64,000 nt of DNA from CAYJLB01 sp964370845 (GTDB lineage Bacteria > Bacillota > Clostridia > Oscillospirales > Ruminococcaceae), in the NCBI GenBank assembly GCA_964370845.1, contig CAYJLB010000006.1, positions 1 to 64,000 on the forward strand, given 5' to 3'. Position 1 is the stretch's first letter, and each line of letters starts with the position of its first letter. The position numbers were made by a program, and so were the translations under genes. Under the pieces are notes generated by a model that searched no databases, was not told where the DNA came from, and saw nothing but the letters and a program-made list of their open reading frames with translations. Shown piece after piece: positions 16,477 through 25,843 of the stretch.

Positions 16477-17859
16477 ATGGCTGTAATGTGGGCTGGACGA
16501 TTTTCTAAACAAGTGGACTCTCGTGTGAACGATTTTAATTCGTCCATAAGATTTGACGCGAGAATGTACGAACAAGACATACGCGGAAGCATTGCACATG
16601 CGACGATGCTTTGCGATTGCAATATAATTTCAAGCGAGGATAAAACCGCTATAATAAACGGTCTTGAAGGAATTTTGTCCGATATTCAAACTGGAAAATT
16701 GGACTTTGACCCTACCGCCGAGGACATTCATATGTTCGTTGAAAGCGTTTTAACACAGCGAATTGGCGATGCTGGAAAAAGACTTCACACAGGTCGAAGT
16801 CGAAATGACCAAGTTGCTCTTGATCTTAAAATGTATCTAAAAGATGAAATTGTTGAAATTTCTAACCAATTAAAAGAACTATTGGAAACTTTATGTAACA
16901 TTGCTGATGAAAATGTTGAAACAATTATGCCTGGTTACACTCACTTGCAAAGGGCGCAACCTATAACACTTGCCCACCATTTAATGGCTTATGGAAATAT
17001 GTTTTTGCGTGATATTGACAGGCTTTTGGACTGCTTTTTCCGAATGAATTATTCCCCTCTTGGAAGTGGGGCTTTGGCTACTACAACTTATCAAATTAAC
17101 CGTACGCAAACCGCTGAAATGCTTGGTTTTGCAGGGATTACACAGAATTCTCTTGACGGAGTTTCGGACAGAGATTTTGCTATAGAATTGGCTTCTGATT
17201 TGTCAATTTTGATGATGCATTTGTCGAGATTTTCCGAAGAAATCATTCTTTGGTGCTCACACGAGTTTAAATTTATCGAGCTTGATGACGCTTTTGCCAC
17301 AGGTTCTTCAATTATGCCACAAAAGAAAAATCCCGATATTACTGAGCTTATTCGTGGTAAATCTGGGCGAGTTTTCTCCGATTTGCTGACTTTGCTCACA
17401 ATGATGAAAGGGCTTACATTGGCTTATAATAAGGATATGCAGGAGGACAAAGAGGCGATTTTTGACGCTGTTGACACTGTGAAACTTTGCATAAAAACCT
17501 TTACGCCTATGCTTGCAACTATGAAAGTTAACAAAGAAAATATGCGAAATGCTGCTGCAAAAGGCTTTATAAATGCTACCGATTGTGCAGATTATCTTGT
17601 AAAAAAAGGAATGCCTTTTAGAGATGCCTACAAAATTACAGGTCAATTAGTTGCAATTTGTATTGAAAATGACACTGACCTTGAAACATTACCTTTGTCG
17701 GAATATAAAAATATTAGCGAAGTTTTTGAAAATGATGTTTATCAAGCAATAAGCCTTGAAACATGCGTTAATCAACGAAATGTTGACGGTGGGCCAGCTC
17801 CTTCTTCAGTAAAAAAACAAATAGATTTTATCAGAAAAAACATTTCTGACGTTGAATAA
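16477..17859 (+). CDS. argH: Argininosuccinate lyase
   Basis: Splits argininosuccinate into arginine and fumarate. The 460-residue length is normal for the aspartase/fumarase superfamily. It has the N-terminal MWAGRF motif, HTGRSRNDQVALDL, TIMPGYTHLQRAQP and the signature loop GSSIMPQKKNPD carrying the catalytic Ser. The start follows a strong AGGAGG. It is the first of a run of closely spaced arg genes (argH, argC, argJ, argB, argD, argF) on the plus strand. All catalytic motifs look intact. Confidence 0.97.
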   Translation: MAVMWAGRFSKQVDSRVNDFNSSIRFDARMYEQDIRGSIAHATMLCDCNIISSEDKTAIINGLEGILSDIQTGKLDFDPTAEDIHMFVESVLTQRIGDAGKRLHTGRSRNDQVALDLKMYLKDEIVEISNQLKELLETLCNIADENVETIMPGYTHLQRAQPITLAHHLMAYGNMFLRDIDRLLDCFFRMNYSPLGSGALATTTYQINRTQTAEMLGFAGITQNSLDGVSDRDFAIELASDLSILMMHLSRFSEEIILWCSHEFKFIELDDAFATGSSIMPQKKNPDITELIRGKSGRVFSDLLTLLTMMKGLTLAYNKDMQEDKEAIFDAVDTVKLCIKTFTPMLATMKVNKENMRNAAAKGFINATDCADYLVKKGMPFRDAYKITGQLVAICIENDTDLETLPLSEYKNISEVFENDVYQAISLETCVNQRNVDGGPAPSSVKKQIDFIRKNISDVE

Positions 17860-17907
17860 ACTTATAAATCATTTAATTAATTAACAGTTTTGAAAGGATT
17901 GACAACT

Positions 17908-18867
17908 ATGAGCTCAAATAACCGAGTAAAAGTTTTCATTGACGGTGGCGAGGGCACCACGGGACTTAAAATTTTGGAAAGATTTGAAGGTCGTGACGAT
18001 ATTGAACTTTTGACCATCGAGGATTCCAAACGCAAAGACTTGAATGAACGAAAAAAATTCATAAATGCTTCCGATTTTACGTTTTTGTGCCTTCCTGACG
18101 AGGCTGCAATACAAGCGGTTTCACTCTGCGAAAACGATAAAACTCGCTTTATTGACGCTTCAACTGCACACCGAACTAACTCTGATTGGGCTTATGGTTT
18201 GCCTGAATTATCTCGTGAACATCGAGAAAACATTGCGAATTCTAAGCGTGTTGCAGTTCCTGGTTGTTATGCAAGCGGTTTCAATGCGATTTGCTATCCT
18301 TTAGTGAAATGTGGCATCGTTCCTCAATATTATCCTGTCACTTCCACTGGTGTAAGCGGTTACAGTGGCGCTGGAAAAAAAGGAATTGCGGCTTACGAGG
18401 GTCCTGAAAAAACTGAGGAAATGTCCTCACCTAAAATTTATGCTCTTGACCAAAATCACAAGCATATTAGGGAGATGAAACACGTTTCCGGATTGTCTTA
18501 TAACCCAATGTTTATGCCTATTGTTGACGATTATTTTAATGGAATGTTAGTTTCATTGCCTTTTCCTATTCGCACTTTAACACGCAGAATGGACACATAT
18601 AAACTGTGGGAAGTTATGAATAATCACTATAAAAATGAACATTTTGTTAAGGTTATGCCTTTTATGGAAGAAGAAATTTTGAAGTCCAGCGGAATGTATG
18701 CGAACTCATTAAAAGACACAAATATGATGCAAATTTTTGTATGTGGAAACAGCGACCAAGCCCTTGTTATTGCTAGATTTGACAACCTTGGAAAAGGTGC
18801 TTCGGGAGCGGCTGTCCAATGCCTCAACATAATGATGGGAATTGACGAAAGGACGGGTCTTGAGTAA
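17908..18867 (+). CDS. argC: N-acetyl-gamma-glutamyl-phosphate reductase (type 2)
   Basis: Reduces N-acetylglutamyl phosphate to the semialdehyde with NADPH, the third step of ornithine synthesis. The 319-residue length and the N-terminal VFIDGGEGTTGLKI match the short type-2 ArgC family rather than the Bacillus-like type. The catalytic Cys is C120 in VPGCYASGF. The dimerisation and substrate region SGYSGAGKKGIAAYEG is present. The ATG at 17908 follows AAAGGA; a TTG at 17890 would add six residues containing that site. The next gene starts in the TAATG overlap at its stop. Confidence 0.95.
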   Translation: MSSNNRVKVFIDGGEGTTGLKILERFEGRDDIELLTIEDSKRKDLNERKKFINASDFTFLCLPDEAAIQAVSLCENDKTRFIDASTAHRTNSDWAYGLPELSREHRENIANSKRVAVPGCYASGFNAICYPLVKCGIVPQYYPVTSTGVSGYSGAGKKGIAAYEGPEKTEEMSSPKIYALDQNHKHIREMKHVSGLSYNPMFMPIVDDYFNGMLVSLPFPIRTLTRRMDTYKLWEVMNNHYKNEHFVKVMPFMEEEILKSSGMYANSLKDTNMMQIFVCGNSDQALVIARFDNLGKGASGAAVQCLNIMMGIDERTGLE

Positions 18868-19217
18868 TGCCTTGTTTACATAATTTTGGTATAGTTAAAA
18901 ATATTGACAAAAATCATATTTACAACAAATTTCAACTTGACGTAGCTGAAAATGTTATCCCCGTTGAAGATGACGTTGTGAGTGCGTGGTACTTTGAGAG
19001 CATGAATATGGTATGTTATTCTGATGAAATTAGCAAACTTTCTAAAGGTTTTAATATGGTAGGAGTTACTATAATTCCACCAAGTTCCCTATATAGATTT
19101 ATTGAAATTGTTGAAAAAAAGACTCCGAAAGACAAGCAATATGAGATTATGGAGCTAATTGATCTCATAAGTTTAGCCATAAGAACAGACAAATATATGA
19201 TACATTTTGGGGTTTAG
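18867..19217 (+). CDS. Conserved-looking unknown protein coupled to argC
   Basis: A 116-residue protein with no recognised domain, signal peptide or membrane segment. It is moderately acidic, with hydrophobic strand-like stretches (VCYSDEISKL, MVGVTIIPPSSL) suggesting a small alpha/beta fold. Its ATG overlaps the argC stop (TAATG), so translation is probably coupled. This suggests balanced production with ArgC and possibly a functional tie, but no function can be assigned. Confidence 0.6.
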   Translation: MPCLHNFGIVKNIDKNHIYNKFQLDVAENVIPVEDDVVSAWYFESMNMVCYSDEISKLSKGFNMVGVTIIPPSSLYRFIEIVEKKTPKDKQYEIMELIDLISLAIRTDKYMIHFGV

Positions 19218-19270
19218 TATTGTAATTTATTTTAATTTATTAATAATTATTTTAGAAAGGACTGAAAAAA

Positions 19271-20509
19271 ATGGAAATCAAAACCATTGATGGTTATAAA
19301 ATTGTTGACGGTGGGGTTTGTGCTCCTTTAGGGTTCACTGCTTCGGGAATTCACTGCGGACTAGGAAAAGACCCTAACAAAAAGGATTTAGGACTGATTT
19401 TTGCAGAGAAAAAATGTACTGCTGTTGCCGTTTACACGCAAAACAAAGTAAAAGGTGCTCCGATAATTGTTACTAAGAAAAATTTGAGAAACGCATCGGC
19501 TCGCGCTGTTATAGTTAACTCAAAAAATGCCAATACTTGCAATGCGGACGGTGAAGAAAAGGCTAAAGAAATGTGTTTTCTTGCTGCAAACGCTCTAAAT
19601 ATCAAGGAAAATGACGTGATTGTTGCTTCAACTGGAGTCATTGGGCAAGTTTTAGACATAAACCCAATCAAATCAAAAATTGACGAATTAGCTAAAAATT
19701 TATCAGAATCAGGTAGTAACGATTGTGCAAATGCTATAATGACAACAGACACTTTTTCTAAAGAAATCGCTTTAGAATTTTATATAGGTGATAAATTAGT
19801 TCGTATTGGAGGTATTGCTAAAGGTAGCGGAATGATACATCCAAATATGGCAACTACACTAAATTTCATCACCACAGATGTTGCTATTTCGTCAAAAATG
19901 CTCAAAAAAGCATTAGTAGAAGTTACAAATGTAACATATAACAGACTGTCCGTTGACGGTGATACTTCGACAAATGACATGGTTAGTTTAATGGCTTCTG
20001 GGTTGTCAAAGAGCGTGGAAATATCCATGCCTGATGAAAATTTCCAGAAGTTCAAGACTGGTTTGTACGTTGTTATGATGAATTTGACAAAAATGCTTGC
20101 GCGTGACGGCGAAGGCGCTACAAAAATTATTGAGTGCCGTTGTGTTAATGCGAAAAGTGAAATTGTTGCCGAAAAAATTGCCAAATCCGTCATTACTTCA
20201 AGCCTTTTTAAGGCTGCGATGTTTGGCGCTGATGCAAATTGGGGGCGAATTTTGTGTGCAATCGGCTACACAGATGCTCGGTTTGACATTGAAAAAGTTG
20301 ACGTGTATATTTCTTCTTCTAGTGGTAAAATTAAAGTTTGTGAAAATGGAGCAGGAGTTTTGTTTTCTGAAGAATATGCTAAAAAAATCTTATTACAAGA
20401 AGAAATTTTTATTGAAATTGACTTAAATAGTGGAACAGAGGAAGCTACTGCTTGGGGTTGTGATTTGACCTATGATTACGTGAAAATTAATGGGGATTAT
20501 CGTTCTTAG
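19271..20509 (+). CDS. argJ: Bifunctional glutamate N-acetyltransferase / ornithine acetyltransferase
   Basis: Transfers the acetyl group from N-acetylornithine to glutamate, recycling acetyl groups in the cyclic arginine pathway. Some ArgJ enzymes also make N-acetylglutamate from acetyl-CoA. The 412-residue precursor carries the self-cleavage motif MIHPNMATTLNF. By analogy the chain is cut before T195, which becomes the N-terminal nucleophile of the beta chain. KGSGMIHPN and the C-terminal ending ending in YVKINGDYRS fit the family. AGAAAGGA precedes the ATG. No argA or argE is in the window, consistent with the cyclic pathway. Confidence 0.95.
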   Translation: MEIKTIDGYKIVDGGVCAPLGFTASGIHCGLGKDPNKKDLGLIFAEKKCTAVAVYTQNKVKGAPIIVTKKNLRNASARAVIVNSKNANTCNADGEEKAKEMCFLAANALNIKENDVIVASTGVIGQVLDINPIKSKIDELAKNLSESGSNDCANAIMTTDTFSKEIALEFYIGDKLVRIGGIAKGSGMIHPNMATTLNFITTDVAISSKMLKKALVEVTNVTYNRLSVDGDTSTNDMVSLMASGLSKSVEISMPDENFQKFKTGLYVVMMNLTKMLARDGEGATKIIECRCVNAKSEIVAEKIAKSVITSSLFKAAMFGADANWGRILCAIGYTDARFDIEKVDVYISSSSGKIKVCENGAGVLFSEEYAKKILLQEEIFIEIDLNSGTEEATAWGCDLTYDYVKINGDYRS

Positions 20510-20551
20510 TTTAGTAAATTTAAATAATTTTTAATGAAAGGATTGTACAAT

Positions 20552-21085
20552 ATGATGAACATGAGTTTTAATTTTAACCGAGTTTTGTCACCTGGTGAGC
20601 GATTAGTTTGGGTTGGAAAACAAAAGAAAACACACCTTAATCCTATTCCAAAAATATTGATGATTGTTCTGCCAATTGTATCGATTTTTGCATTGACTTT
20701 ACTTGTGCATTATTATTCATATTTTTTCATCGCAATTGCGCTTCCACTGGCTATTTTAGAGGCTTTTCTCATAGAAAAAGTTCAATTCGATGGTTTTAAG
20801 GAAGAATATGCAGTTTCTAATAAAAGGTTATTTATTAAAGGCAGAAAATCTCTGCAAACCCGCAATATAATTGAAATAAAAGAGATTACTATGAACAAAA
20901 CCACTGATAAAACTGGAACTTTAATTTTCGAGCCTATTTCCTTAATGGAAAGCATAATTTTAATGGAAAACTCTCCTATTAATAACACAAAAAATGATAG
21001 ATTTTCCTTCTTAGGAATTAAAGATTATGTCAATGTTTATGGTTTGATTAACAAGACTCGAGATAATGCTAAAAATAGTAAATAG
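20552..21085 (+). CDS. Membrane protein with bacterial PH-like domain
   Basis: A 177-residue protein. After a short N-terminus (LSPGERLVWVGKQ, typical of proteins with a bacterial PH domain) come two membrane segments (about 32-58), then a PH-like strand pattern (EEYAVSNKRLFIKG, NIIEIKEITMNK, TGTLIFEP). The ATG at 20552 follows AAAGGA; an in-frame ATG at 20534 lies before that site. Function unknown. It is embedded between argJ and argB, like the other small unrelated membrane genes in this cluster. Confidence 0.7.
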   Translation: MMNMSFNFNRVLSPGERLVWVGKQKKTHLNPIPKILMIVLPIVSIFALTLLVHYYSYFFIAIALPLAILEAFLIEKVQFDGFKEEYAVSNKRLFIKGRKSLQTRNIIEIKEITMNKTTDKTGTLIFEPISLMESIILMENSPINNTKNDRFSFLGIKDYVNVYGLINKTRDNAKNSK

Positions 21086-21181
21086 TTATTTAATTTAATC
21101 TTTATTTTTCATATATTCAAGTAATTTTATAGTTAAATATTATTATTTATATTTAATTTATTCATAAAAGGGGTATTTATA

Positions 21182-22039
21182 ATGAACATTGAGGCAAATA
21201 TTCGTTCTCAGGTACTAATTGACGCGCTTCCACACATTCAATTTTACGAAAATAAAATCGTTGTTGTAAAATATGGCGGAAACGCAATGACAAATGAGGA
21301 TTTGAAGCAAGCAGTTATGAGTGACATCGTTCTGCTAAGACAAGTTGGCATTAAGGTAGTTTTGGTTCACGGTGGAGGTCCCGAAATCAGCGAAATGCTC
21401 AAAAAATTGAACATTAAAAGTCGATTTATTGGTGGATTACGATATACTGACCAAGATACAATTGAAGTTGTAAAAATGGTGCTTTCAGGAAAAATCAATA
21501 AGGAATTGGTGGCTCATTTAAGAAGTCACAAAGGTTCTGCCATTGGTTTGTCGGGCGCTGATGGGGGCATGTTAATTGCTGAAAAAATGCAGTCTGATGT
21601 GGATTTAGGTTTCGTTGGCGAGATAAAAAAAGTTGACACAAAAATCATTAACGACACCCTTGAAAATGGCTATATTCCTGTAATTGCAACTGTTGCAAAC
21701 GATGAAAATGGGCAGTCTTACAACGTGAATGCTGACACTGCAGCAGCGAAAATTGCAGCCGCTTTAGGTGCGGAAAAATTGATTTTGATGACTGATATCG
21801 TTGGACTATTGGAGGACAAAGATGACCCATCGACCCTTATACCTCAAGTTCACGTAAGCGAAGTTCCTTCTATGAAAAATCGAGGTATTATTTCAGGTGG
21901 AATGATTCCAAAAATCGACTGTTGTGTTGAAGCAATACGACGTGGGGTTAAGCGAACTTCCATAATAGACGGAAGAATTAAGCACTCAATTTTGGTGGAA
22001 TTGCTAACTAGTGATGGTAGCGGAACACAATTTTCATAG
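21182..22039 (+). CDS. argB: Acetylglutamate kinase
   Basis: Phosphorylates N-acetylglutamate with ATP, often the arginine-inhibited step. 285 residues of the amino-acid kinase fold: VVVKYGGNAM near the N-terminus binds phosphate, VLVHGGGPEIS binds substrate, and VNADTAAAKIAAALGA and IVGLLEDKDDPSTLIP are typical. The N-terminal helix preceding the core, found in hexameric arginine-sensitive forms, appears to be present (IRSQVLIDALPHIQFY), so feedback inhibition is plausible. AAAGGGG precedes the ATG. A 96-base AT-rich gap separates it from the preceding gene. Confidence 0.96.
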   Translation: MNIEANIRSQVLIDALPHIQFYENKIVVVKYGGNAMTNEDLKQAVMSDIVLLRQVGIKVVLVHGGGPEISEMLKKLNIKSRFIGGLRYTDQDTIEVVKMVLSGKINKELVAHLRSHKGSAIGLSGADGGMLIAEKMQSDVDLGFVGEIKKVDTKIINDTLENGYIPVIATVANDENGQSYNVNADTAAAKIAAALGAEKLILMTDIVGLLEDKDDPSTLIPQVHVSEVPSMKNRGIISGGMIPKIDCCVEAIRRGVKRTSIIDGRIKHSILVELLTSDGSGTQFS

Positions 22040-22080
22040 AAATGTTTTAGATAAATTAAACAAATAATTTCGAGGTATGT

Positions 22081-22512
22081 ATGCATTTTGAACAATTAAA
22101 ATTAGGTGCAACTCTCTCTATTGGAGAGGTTAAAATTGAACCTGATAAACTTAAATCTTTTGCTTTAGAGTATGACTACATTCCTCTTCACACTGATGAG
22201 GAATATGCAAAAACTACCCGTTTCAAAGGCATTATTGCGCCAGGAATTTTTACTTATGCAACTTTATGGGGCAAATATTTAGAAAATAACTTTTGCGAAG
22301 ACGCGGTAATAGCAGGTATGTCAACAAATATTTCATGGTCTGCACCCGTATATCCAAATGATGTTTTAAGTGGTGAGGCGAAAATAATTGATTTGATTGA
22401 CAGAGATTTGACAACTGGAATAGTTGAAATTTCCATTGAAGGATTTAACCAAGAAGGAAGAAAAGTCATTTCTGCGGTCACAAAAGCGCTAGTGAAGAAA
22501 GAGAAATTTTAG
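22081..22512 (+). CDS. MaoC-like hot-dog-fold hydratase
   Basis: A 143-residue protein of the MaoC dehydratase / (R)-specific enoyl hydratase type. The active-site pattern is YDYIPLHTDEEYAKTTRFKGIIAPGIF, with Asp/His near residues 32-38, followed by the hot-dog strand VYPNDVLSGEAKIIDL. GAGGT precedes the ATG. It is inserted between argB and argD, where it has no known role. It might act on an acyl-CoA or acyl-carrier substrate, and the neighbours give no clue. Confidence 0.8.
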   Translation: MHFEQLKLGATLSIGEVKIEPDKLKSFALEYDYIPLHTDEEYAKTTRFKGIIAPGIFTYATLWGKYLENNFCEDAVIAGMSTNISWSAPVYPNDVLSGEAKIIDLIDRDLTTGIVEISIEGFNQEGRKVISAVTKALVKKEKF

Positions 22513-22554
22513 TTATTAATATTTACCAATTAATAAAAATTACACTTTAAGGGG

Positions 22555-23745
22555 TTGATTAATATTTCAACAGAGTTAATTAATATATTTAACGATAATG
22601 TCATGGGAACATATGGGCGATATGACGTAGTAATGGAATGTGGCGAAAATCAATTTATTTCTGACGATTCTGGCAAAACTTACATTGATTTTGGTAGCGG
22701 AATTGGCACAAATTCACTAGGATTTTGCAATGAAGATTGGGTTGCTGCTGTATGTGCTCAAGCGCAGACTTTACAACATACATCTAATTACTATTACACA
22801 AAAATTCAAGCTGATTTTGCTGCTAAATTGTGTAAATTGACTGGTTATTCTAACGTTTTCTTCGGAAATAGCGGCGCAGAAGCCAATGAGGGAGCAATTA
22901 AGTTGGCTCGAAAGTACTCCTTTGACAAGTACGGACGTGGCAGACACAAAATTTTCACCCTTGAAAATTCGTTTCACGGACGTACGCTTTGTACACTTTC
23001 TGCCACTGGTCAAGACGTATTTCACAACTATTTTTTCCCATTTGCAGAGGGGTTTGAACACGTTGAAATCAACAATTTTGAAGCAATAAAAGCAAAGCTT
23101 GATGGGACAGTTTGCGCTGTGATGATTGAATTTGTACAGGGCGAAGGAGGAGTTATACCTCTTGAAAGCGGCTATGTTAAAGACCTTTTTGCACTTTGCG
23201 CTGAAAAAGACATACTTGTAATTGCCGACGAAGTGCAAACTGGTGTGGGCAGAACGGGAAAATTCCTTGCAAGCGAGCATTTTGGAGTCAAACCCAACAT
23301 CACAACTCTTGCAAAAGGGCTTGCTGGCGGGCTTCCAATGGGAGCGGTTTTGGCTGACGAATTGACAAAGGACGTTTTGGGAAAAGGAACTCACGGATCT
23401 ACTTTCGGTGGAAATCCAATTTGCTGTGCTGGCGGAAATGTTGTAATTAACAAAGTTTCCAACTCTGCTTTTTTAGATGAAGTTAATAAAAAAGGTGCTT
23501 ATATTAAAGGTAAAATATTGCAATTTGACGGAGTGAAATCTGTTGAAGGTCTTGGATTAATGCTTGGAATTACTCTTGAAAATGAAGGAATTTCTGCAGC
23601 TGATATTGCAAAAATGGCTCTTGACAATGGTCTATTAATATTAACTGCAAAGGAAAAAGTGAGGTTTTTACCGCCTTTGACCATCACTTACGAGGAAATT
23701 GACAAAGGCTTAAAAATTTTAGAAAAAATATTTAACCAAAAATAG
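22555..23745 (+). CDS. argD: Acetylornithine aminotransferase
   Basis: A PLP enzyme that transfers an amino group from glutamate to N-acetylglutamate semialdehyde. 396 residues of class III aminotransferase: GNSGAEANEGAIKLARKYS, SFHGRT, ADEVQTGVGRTG, and the PLP-lysine in TTLAKGLAGGLPMGA. The start is unusual: TTG at 22555 abuts the AAGGGG ribosome binding site with no spacer. An ATT at 22564 would have ideal spacing, but ATT starts are rare. The end is 15 bases before argF. Some ArgD proteins also act in lysine synthesis. Confidence 0.94.
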   Translation: MINISTELINIFNDNVMGTYGRYDVVMECGENQFISDDSGKTYIDFGSGIGTNSLGFCNEDWVAAVCAQAQTLQHTSNYYYTKIQADFAAKLCKLTGYSNVFFGNSGAEANEGAIKLARKYSFDKYGRGRHKIFTLENSFHGRTLCTLSATGQDVFHNYFFPFAEGFEHVEINNFEAIKAKLDGTVCAVMIEFVQGEGGVIPLESGYVKDLFALCAEKDILVIADEVQTGVGRTGKFLASEHFGVKPNITTLAKGLAGGLPMGAVLADELTKDVLGKGTHGSTFGGNPICCAGGNVVINKVSNSAFLDEVNKKGAYIKGKILQFDGVKSVEGLGLMLGITLENEGISAADIAKMALDNGLLILTAKEKVRFLPPLTITYEEIDKGLKILEKIFNQK

Positions 23746-23760
23746 AAAGGACGATTTGAC

Positions 23761-24666
23761 ATGAAACATTTGTTAAAACTTTTAGATTTATCCAAGGAAG
23801 AAATCATTGGGATTTTGAACCTTGCAGACCAATTAAAATACGAACTAAAGCACGGAATTCCCCACCCACACCTAGAGGGAAAAACTCTTGGAATGATTTT
23901 CCAAAAAGCGTCAACTAGAACTAGGGTTTCCTTTGAAACTGGAATGCACCAACTTGGTGGTCACCCACTTTTCTTGTCCTCAAACGACTTGCAAATTGGA
24001 CGTGGTGAGCCTGTTCAGGACACTGCGAGAGTTCTTTCTCGTTACATTGACGGAATTATGATTAGAACTTTTGAACAAAAAGAGGTTGAAGATTTGGCTG
24101 AATTTGGTAATATTCCCGTAATCAACGGACTTACTGACCAATTCCACCCTTGCCAAGTGTTAGCTGATTTAATGACAATTCGCGAGTTCAAAGGTAGCTT
24201 TGATGGACTAAAAATGTGCTACGTTGGGGACGGAAATAATATGGCTAACTCCTTAATTATCGGCTGTTTGAAGGTTGGAATGGAAGTTGCAATCGCTTGC
24301 CCTAAAGGATATGAGCCAGACCCGATTGTGCTAGAATTTGTAAAGGATTTCGACGGAAAATTCTCAATGACTGACCAACCAAAAGTTGCTGCGACTAATG
24401 CAGATGTGCTAATCACCGACGTTTGGGCTTCCATGGGACAAGAAAGTGAAGCGCAAAAACGTATGGCTGATTTCGCTGGATTCCAAATTAACAGCGAATT
24501 GCTTTCAGTTGCAAACGCTGACGCAATGGTTCTTCACTGCTTGCCAGCTCACCGTGAGGAAGAAATTACTGGTGAAGTTTTCGAAGCTCATGCAAAGGAA
24601 ATTTTCGAGGAAGCTGAAAATAGATTGCATGCACAAAAGGCTGTTTTAGTAAAATTAATGGGCTAA
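23761..24666 (+). CDS. argF: Ornithine carbamoyltransferase
   Basis: Makes citrulline from ornithine and carbamoyl phosphate. The 301-residue length is normal. The carbamoyl-phosphate site KASTRTRVSFE, DQFHPCQ, GDGNNMANSL, the ornithine-binding DVWASMGQE and catalytic HCLPAHR are all intact. AGAAAGGA precedes the ATG. It is the last gene of the arginine run and is followed by a strong terminator. The anabolic role is inferred from its neighbours; no arginine deiminase genes are near. Confidence 0.97.
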   Translation: MKHLLKLLDLSKEEIIGILNLADQLKYELKHGIPHPHLEGKTLGMIFQKASTRTRVSFETGMHQLGGHPLFLSSNDLQIGRGEPVQDTARVLSRYIDGIMIRTFEQKEVEDLAEFGNIPVINGLTDQFHPCQVLADLMTIREFKGSFDGLKMCYVGDGNNMANSLIIGCLKVGMEVAIACPKGYEPDPIVLEFVKDFDGKFSMTDQPKVAATNADVLITDVWASMGQESEAQKRMADFAGFQINSELLSVANADAMVLHCLPAHREEEITGEVFEAHAKEIFEEAENRLHAQKAVLVKLMG

Positions 24667-24690
24667 AATTTAATTATTGAATAAAAATAG

Positions 24691-24736
24691 ACCGAACATT
24701 TATGGTGAAATTACCAAAAATGTTCGGTTGTTTTTG
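24691..24736 (+). terminator. Intrinsic terminator at the end of the arg cluster
   Basis: The stem ACCGAACATTT / AAATGTTCGGT (24691-24701 and 24718-24728) is followed by a T-rich tract. It lies between convergent argF and the antiporter gene. Confidence 0.88.
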
Positions 24737-24743
24737 TTTATAT

Positions 24744-25742
24744 TTACGCAGAAAGTACGATGAAACCAATGTATGCAGCTATCAACATTACCCCAATTAC
24801 AAAGTAAACTGGGTTCAATTTAACAACTTTTTCATAGGATAACTCTTGAGTTCTGTTTTTCAAAAGTAGAGTTACAGTAACCAAAACAGCTGAAATTAAG
24901 CCAAAAACTGCAAGAATTTGTGTTTGAGTTTCCCCTTTGTAAACTGAACCGCTAAAGTAAAGCACGTCAGCAATCATTAAAATGAAGAAGTTGAAAATTC
25001 CACTTCCCATAATATTTCCCACACAAGCATTGAAATTTCCCTTTTTTGCCAGTGCAAAGCAAGAAGTAAGCTCAGGCAGTGAAGTAGCAATTCCAAGGAA
25101 TAACGCACCCGCAAGAGTTGCGCCAAGGTTCAATTCCGTCGCCAAAACGTCAGTTACATAAGTTACAGCGATGGAACAACCCACCAAAATCAGCGCTAAA
25201 ATTGTGAAACGCACTGCGATTTGCTTGATTGTAAGCGGAGAAGTATCTTCACCATCGCCTTCAGCAGAGTCGCCAGCCATAAATCTAATGGAAACGACAT
25301 ATAATGCTAAAATGATAATACTGTAAATTGAAACATTGATGCCAGGGATTGTATCATTAAATCCTTTTGCAAAGAGGGCTATTATCACTAAAACAAATAA
25401 TAATACAGAAAAAATTGTTGTCACAAAATGGCTTTTCCCCACCCTTGAAGATGAGAATTTCTTAGTGAAAATTACCATCAAAGCACCCAAAACTGTCATA
25501 TTAAAAATGTTGCTTCCAAGGACGTTTCCAAGCACTAAGTTGGCTTCATTAACGATTGTCACAGCAGAAATACTTGTGAAAAGTTCGGGCAAACTGGTTA
25601 CAGCAGCCAAAATTACACCACCGATGAATGCTCCAGAAAGGTTGGTTTTTTTGTCGATTAAGTCAACGTAATCCGCCAATTTAATTGAACAAAAGACTAC
25701 AGCAGTTGCCAAAACCACGTACAATACGATATACAATACCAT
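24744..25742 (-). CDS. Calcium/sodium antiporter of the CaCA family (YrbG-like)
   Basis: A 332-residue membrane protein with about ten transmembrane segments in two inverted halves. Each half has the alpha repeat of the cation/Ca2+ exchanger superfamily: GGVILAAVTSLPELFTSISA with GNVLGSNIFN in the first, and GALFLGIATSLPELTSCFAL with GNIMGSGIFN in the second. It probably exports Ca2+ in exchange for Na+ or H+. The acidic loop SAEGDGEDTSP separates the halves. The ATG at 25742 follows GAGGA. It has its own promoter and is not part of the cluster to its right. Confidence 0.9.
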   Translation of the reverse strand: MVLYIVLYVVLATAVVFCSIKLADYVDLIDKKTNLSGAFIGGVILAAVTSLPELFTSISAVTIVNEANLVLGNVLGSNIFNMTVLGALMVIFTKKFSSSRVGKSHFVTTIFSVLLFVLVIIALFAKGFNDTIPGINVSIYSIIILALYVVSIRFMAGDSAEGDGEDTSPLTIKQIAVRFTILALILVGCSIAVTYVTDVLATELNLGATLAGALFLGIATSLPELTSCFALAKKGNFNACVGNIMGSGIFNFFILMIADVLYFSGSVYKGETQTQILAVFGLISAVLVTVTLLLKNRTQELSYEKVVKLNPVYFVIGVMLIAAYIGFIVLSA

Positions 25743-25784
25743 TTTTATTTCCTCTTTTTTATACAAATTTTTATCACAAAGTAC

Positions 25785-25813
25785 ATTATATTCCTATTTT
25801 TTTAAAAAGTCAA
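25785..25813 (-). promoter_or_regulatory. Promoter of the antiporter gene
   Basis: On the minus strand TTGACT (25808-25813) and TATAAT (25785-25790) are separated by 17 bases, directly after spoVM and about 43 bases before the antiporter start. Confidence 0.8.
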
Positions 25814-25843
25814 TGTAAATAATAGCTAATTTTGAACCCAAAT

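Noticed and set aside
22771..23394. A 207-residue frame on the minus strand inside argD
   Set aside because: It lies fully antisense to a well-conserved argD, has a composition typical of a shadow frame and shows no domain.
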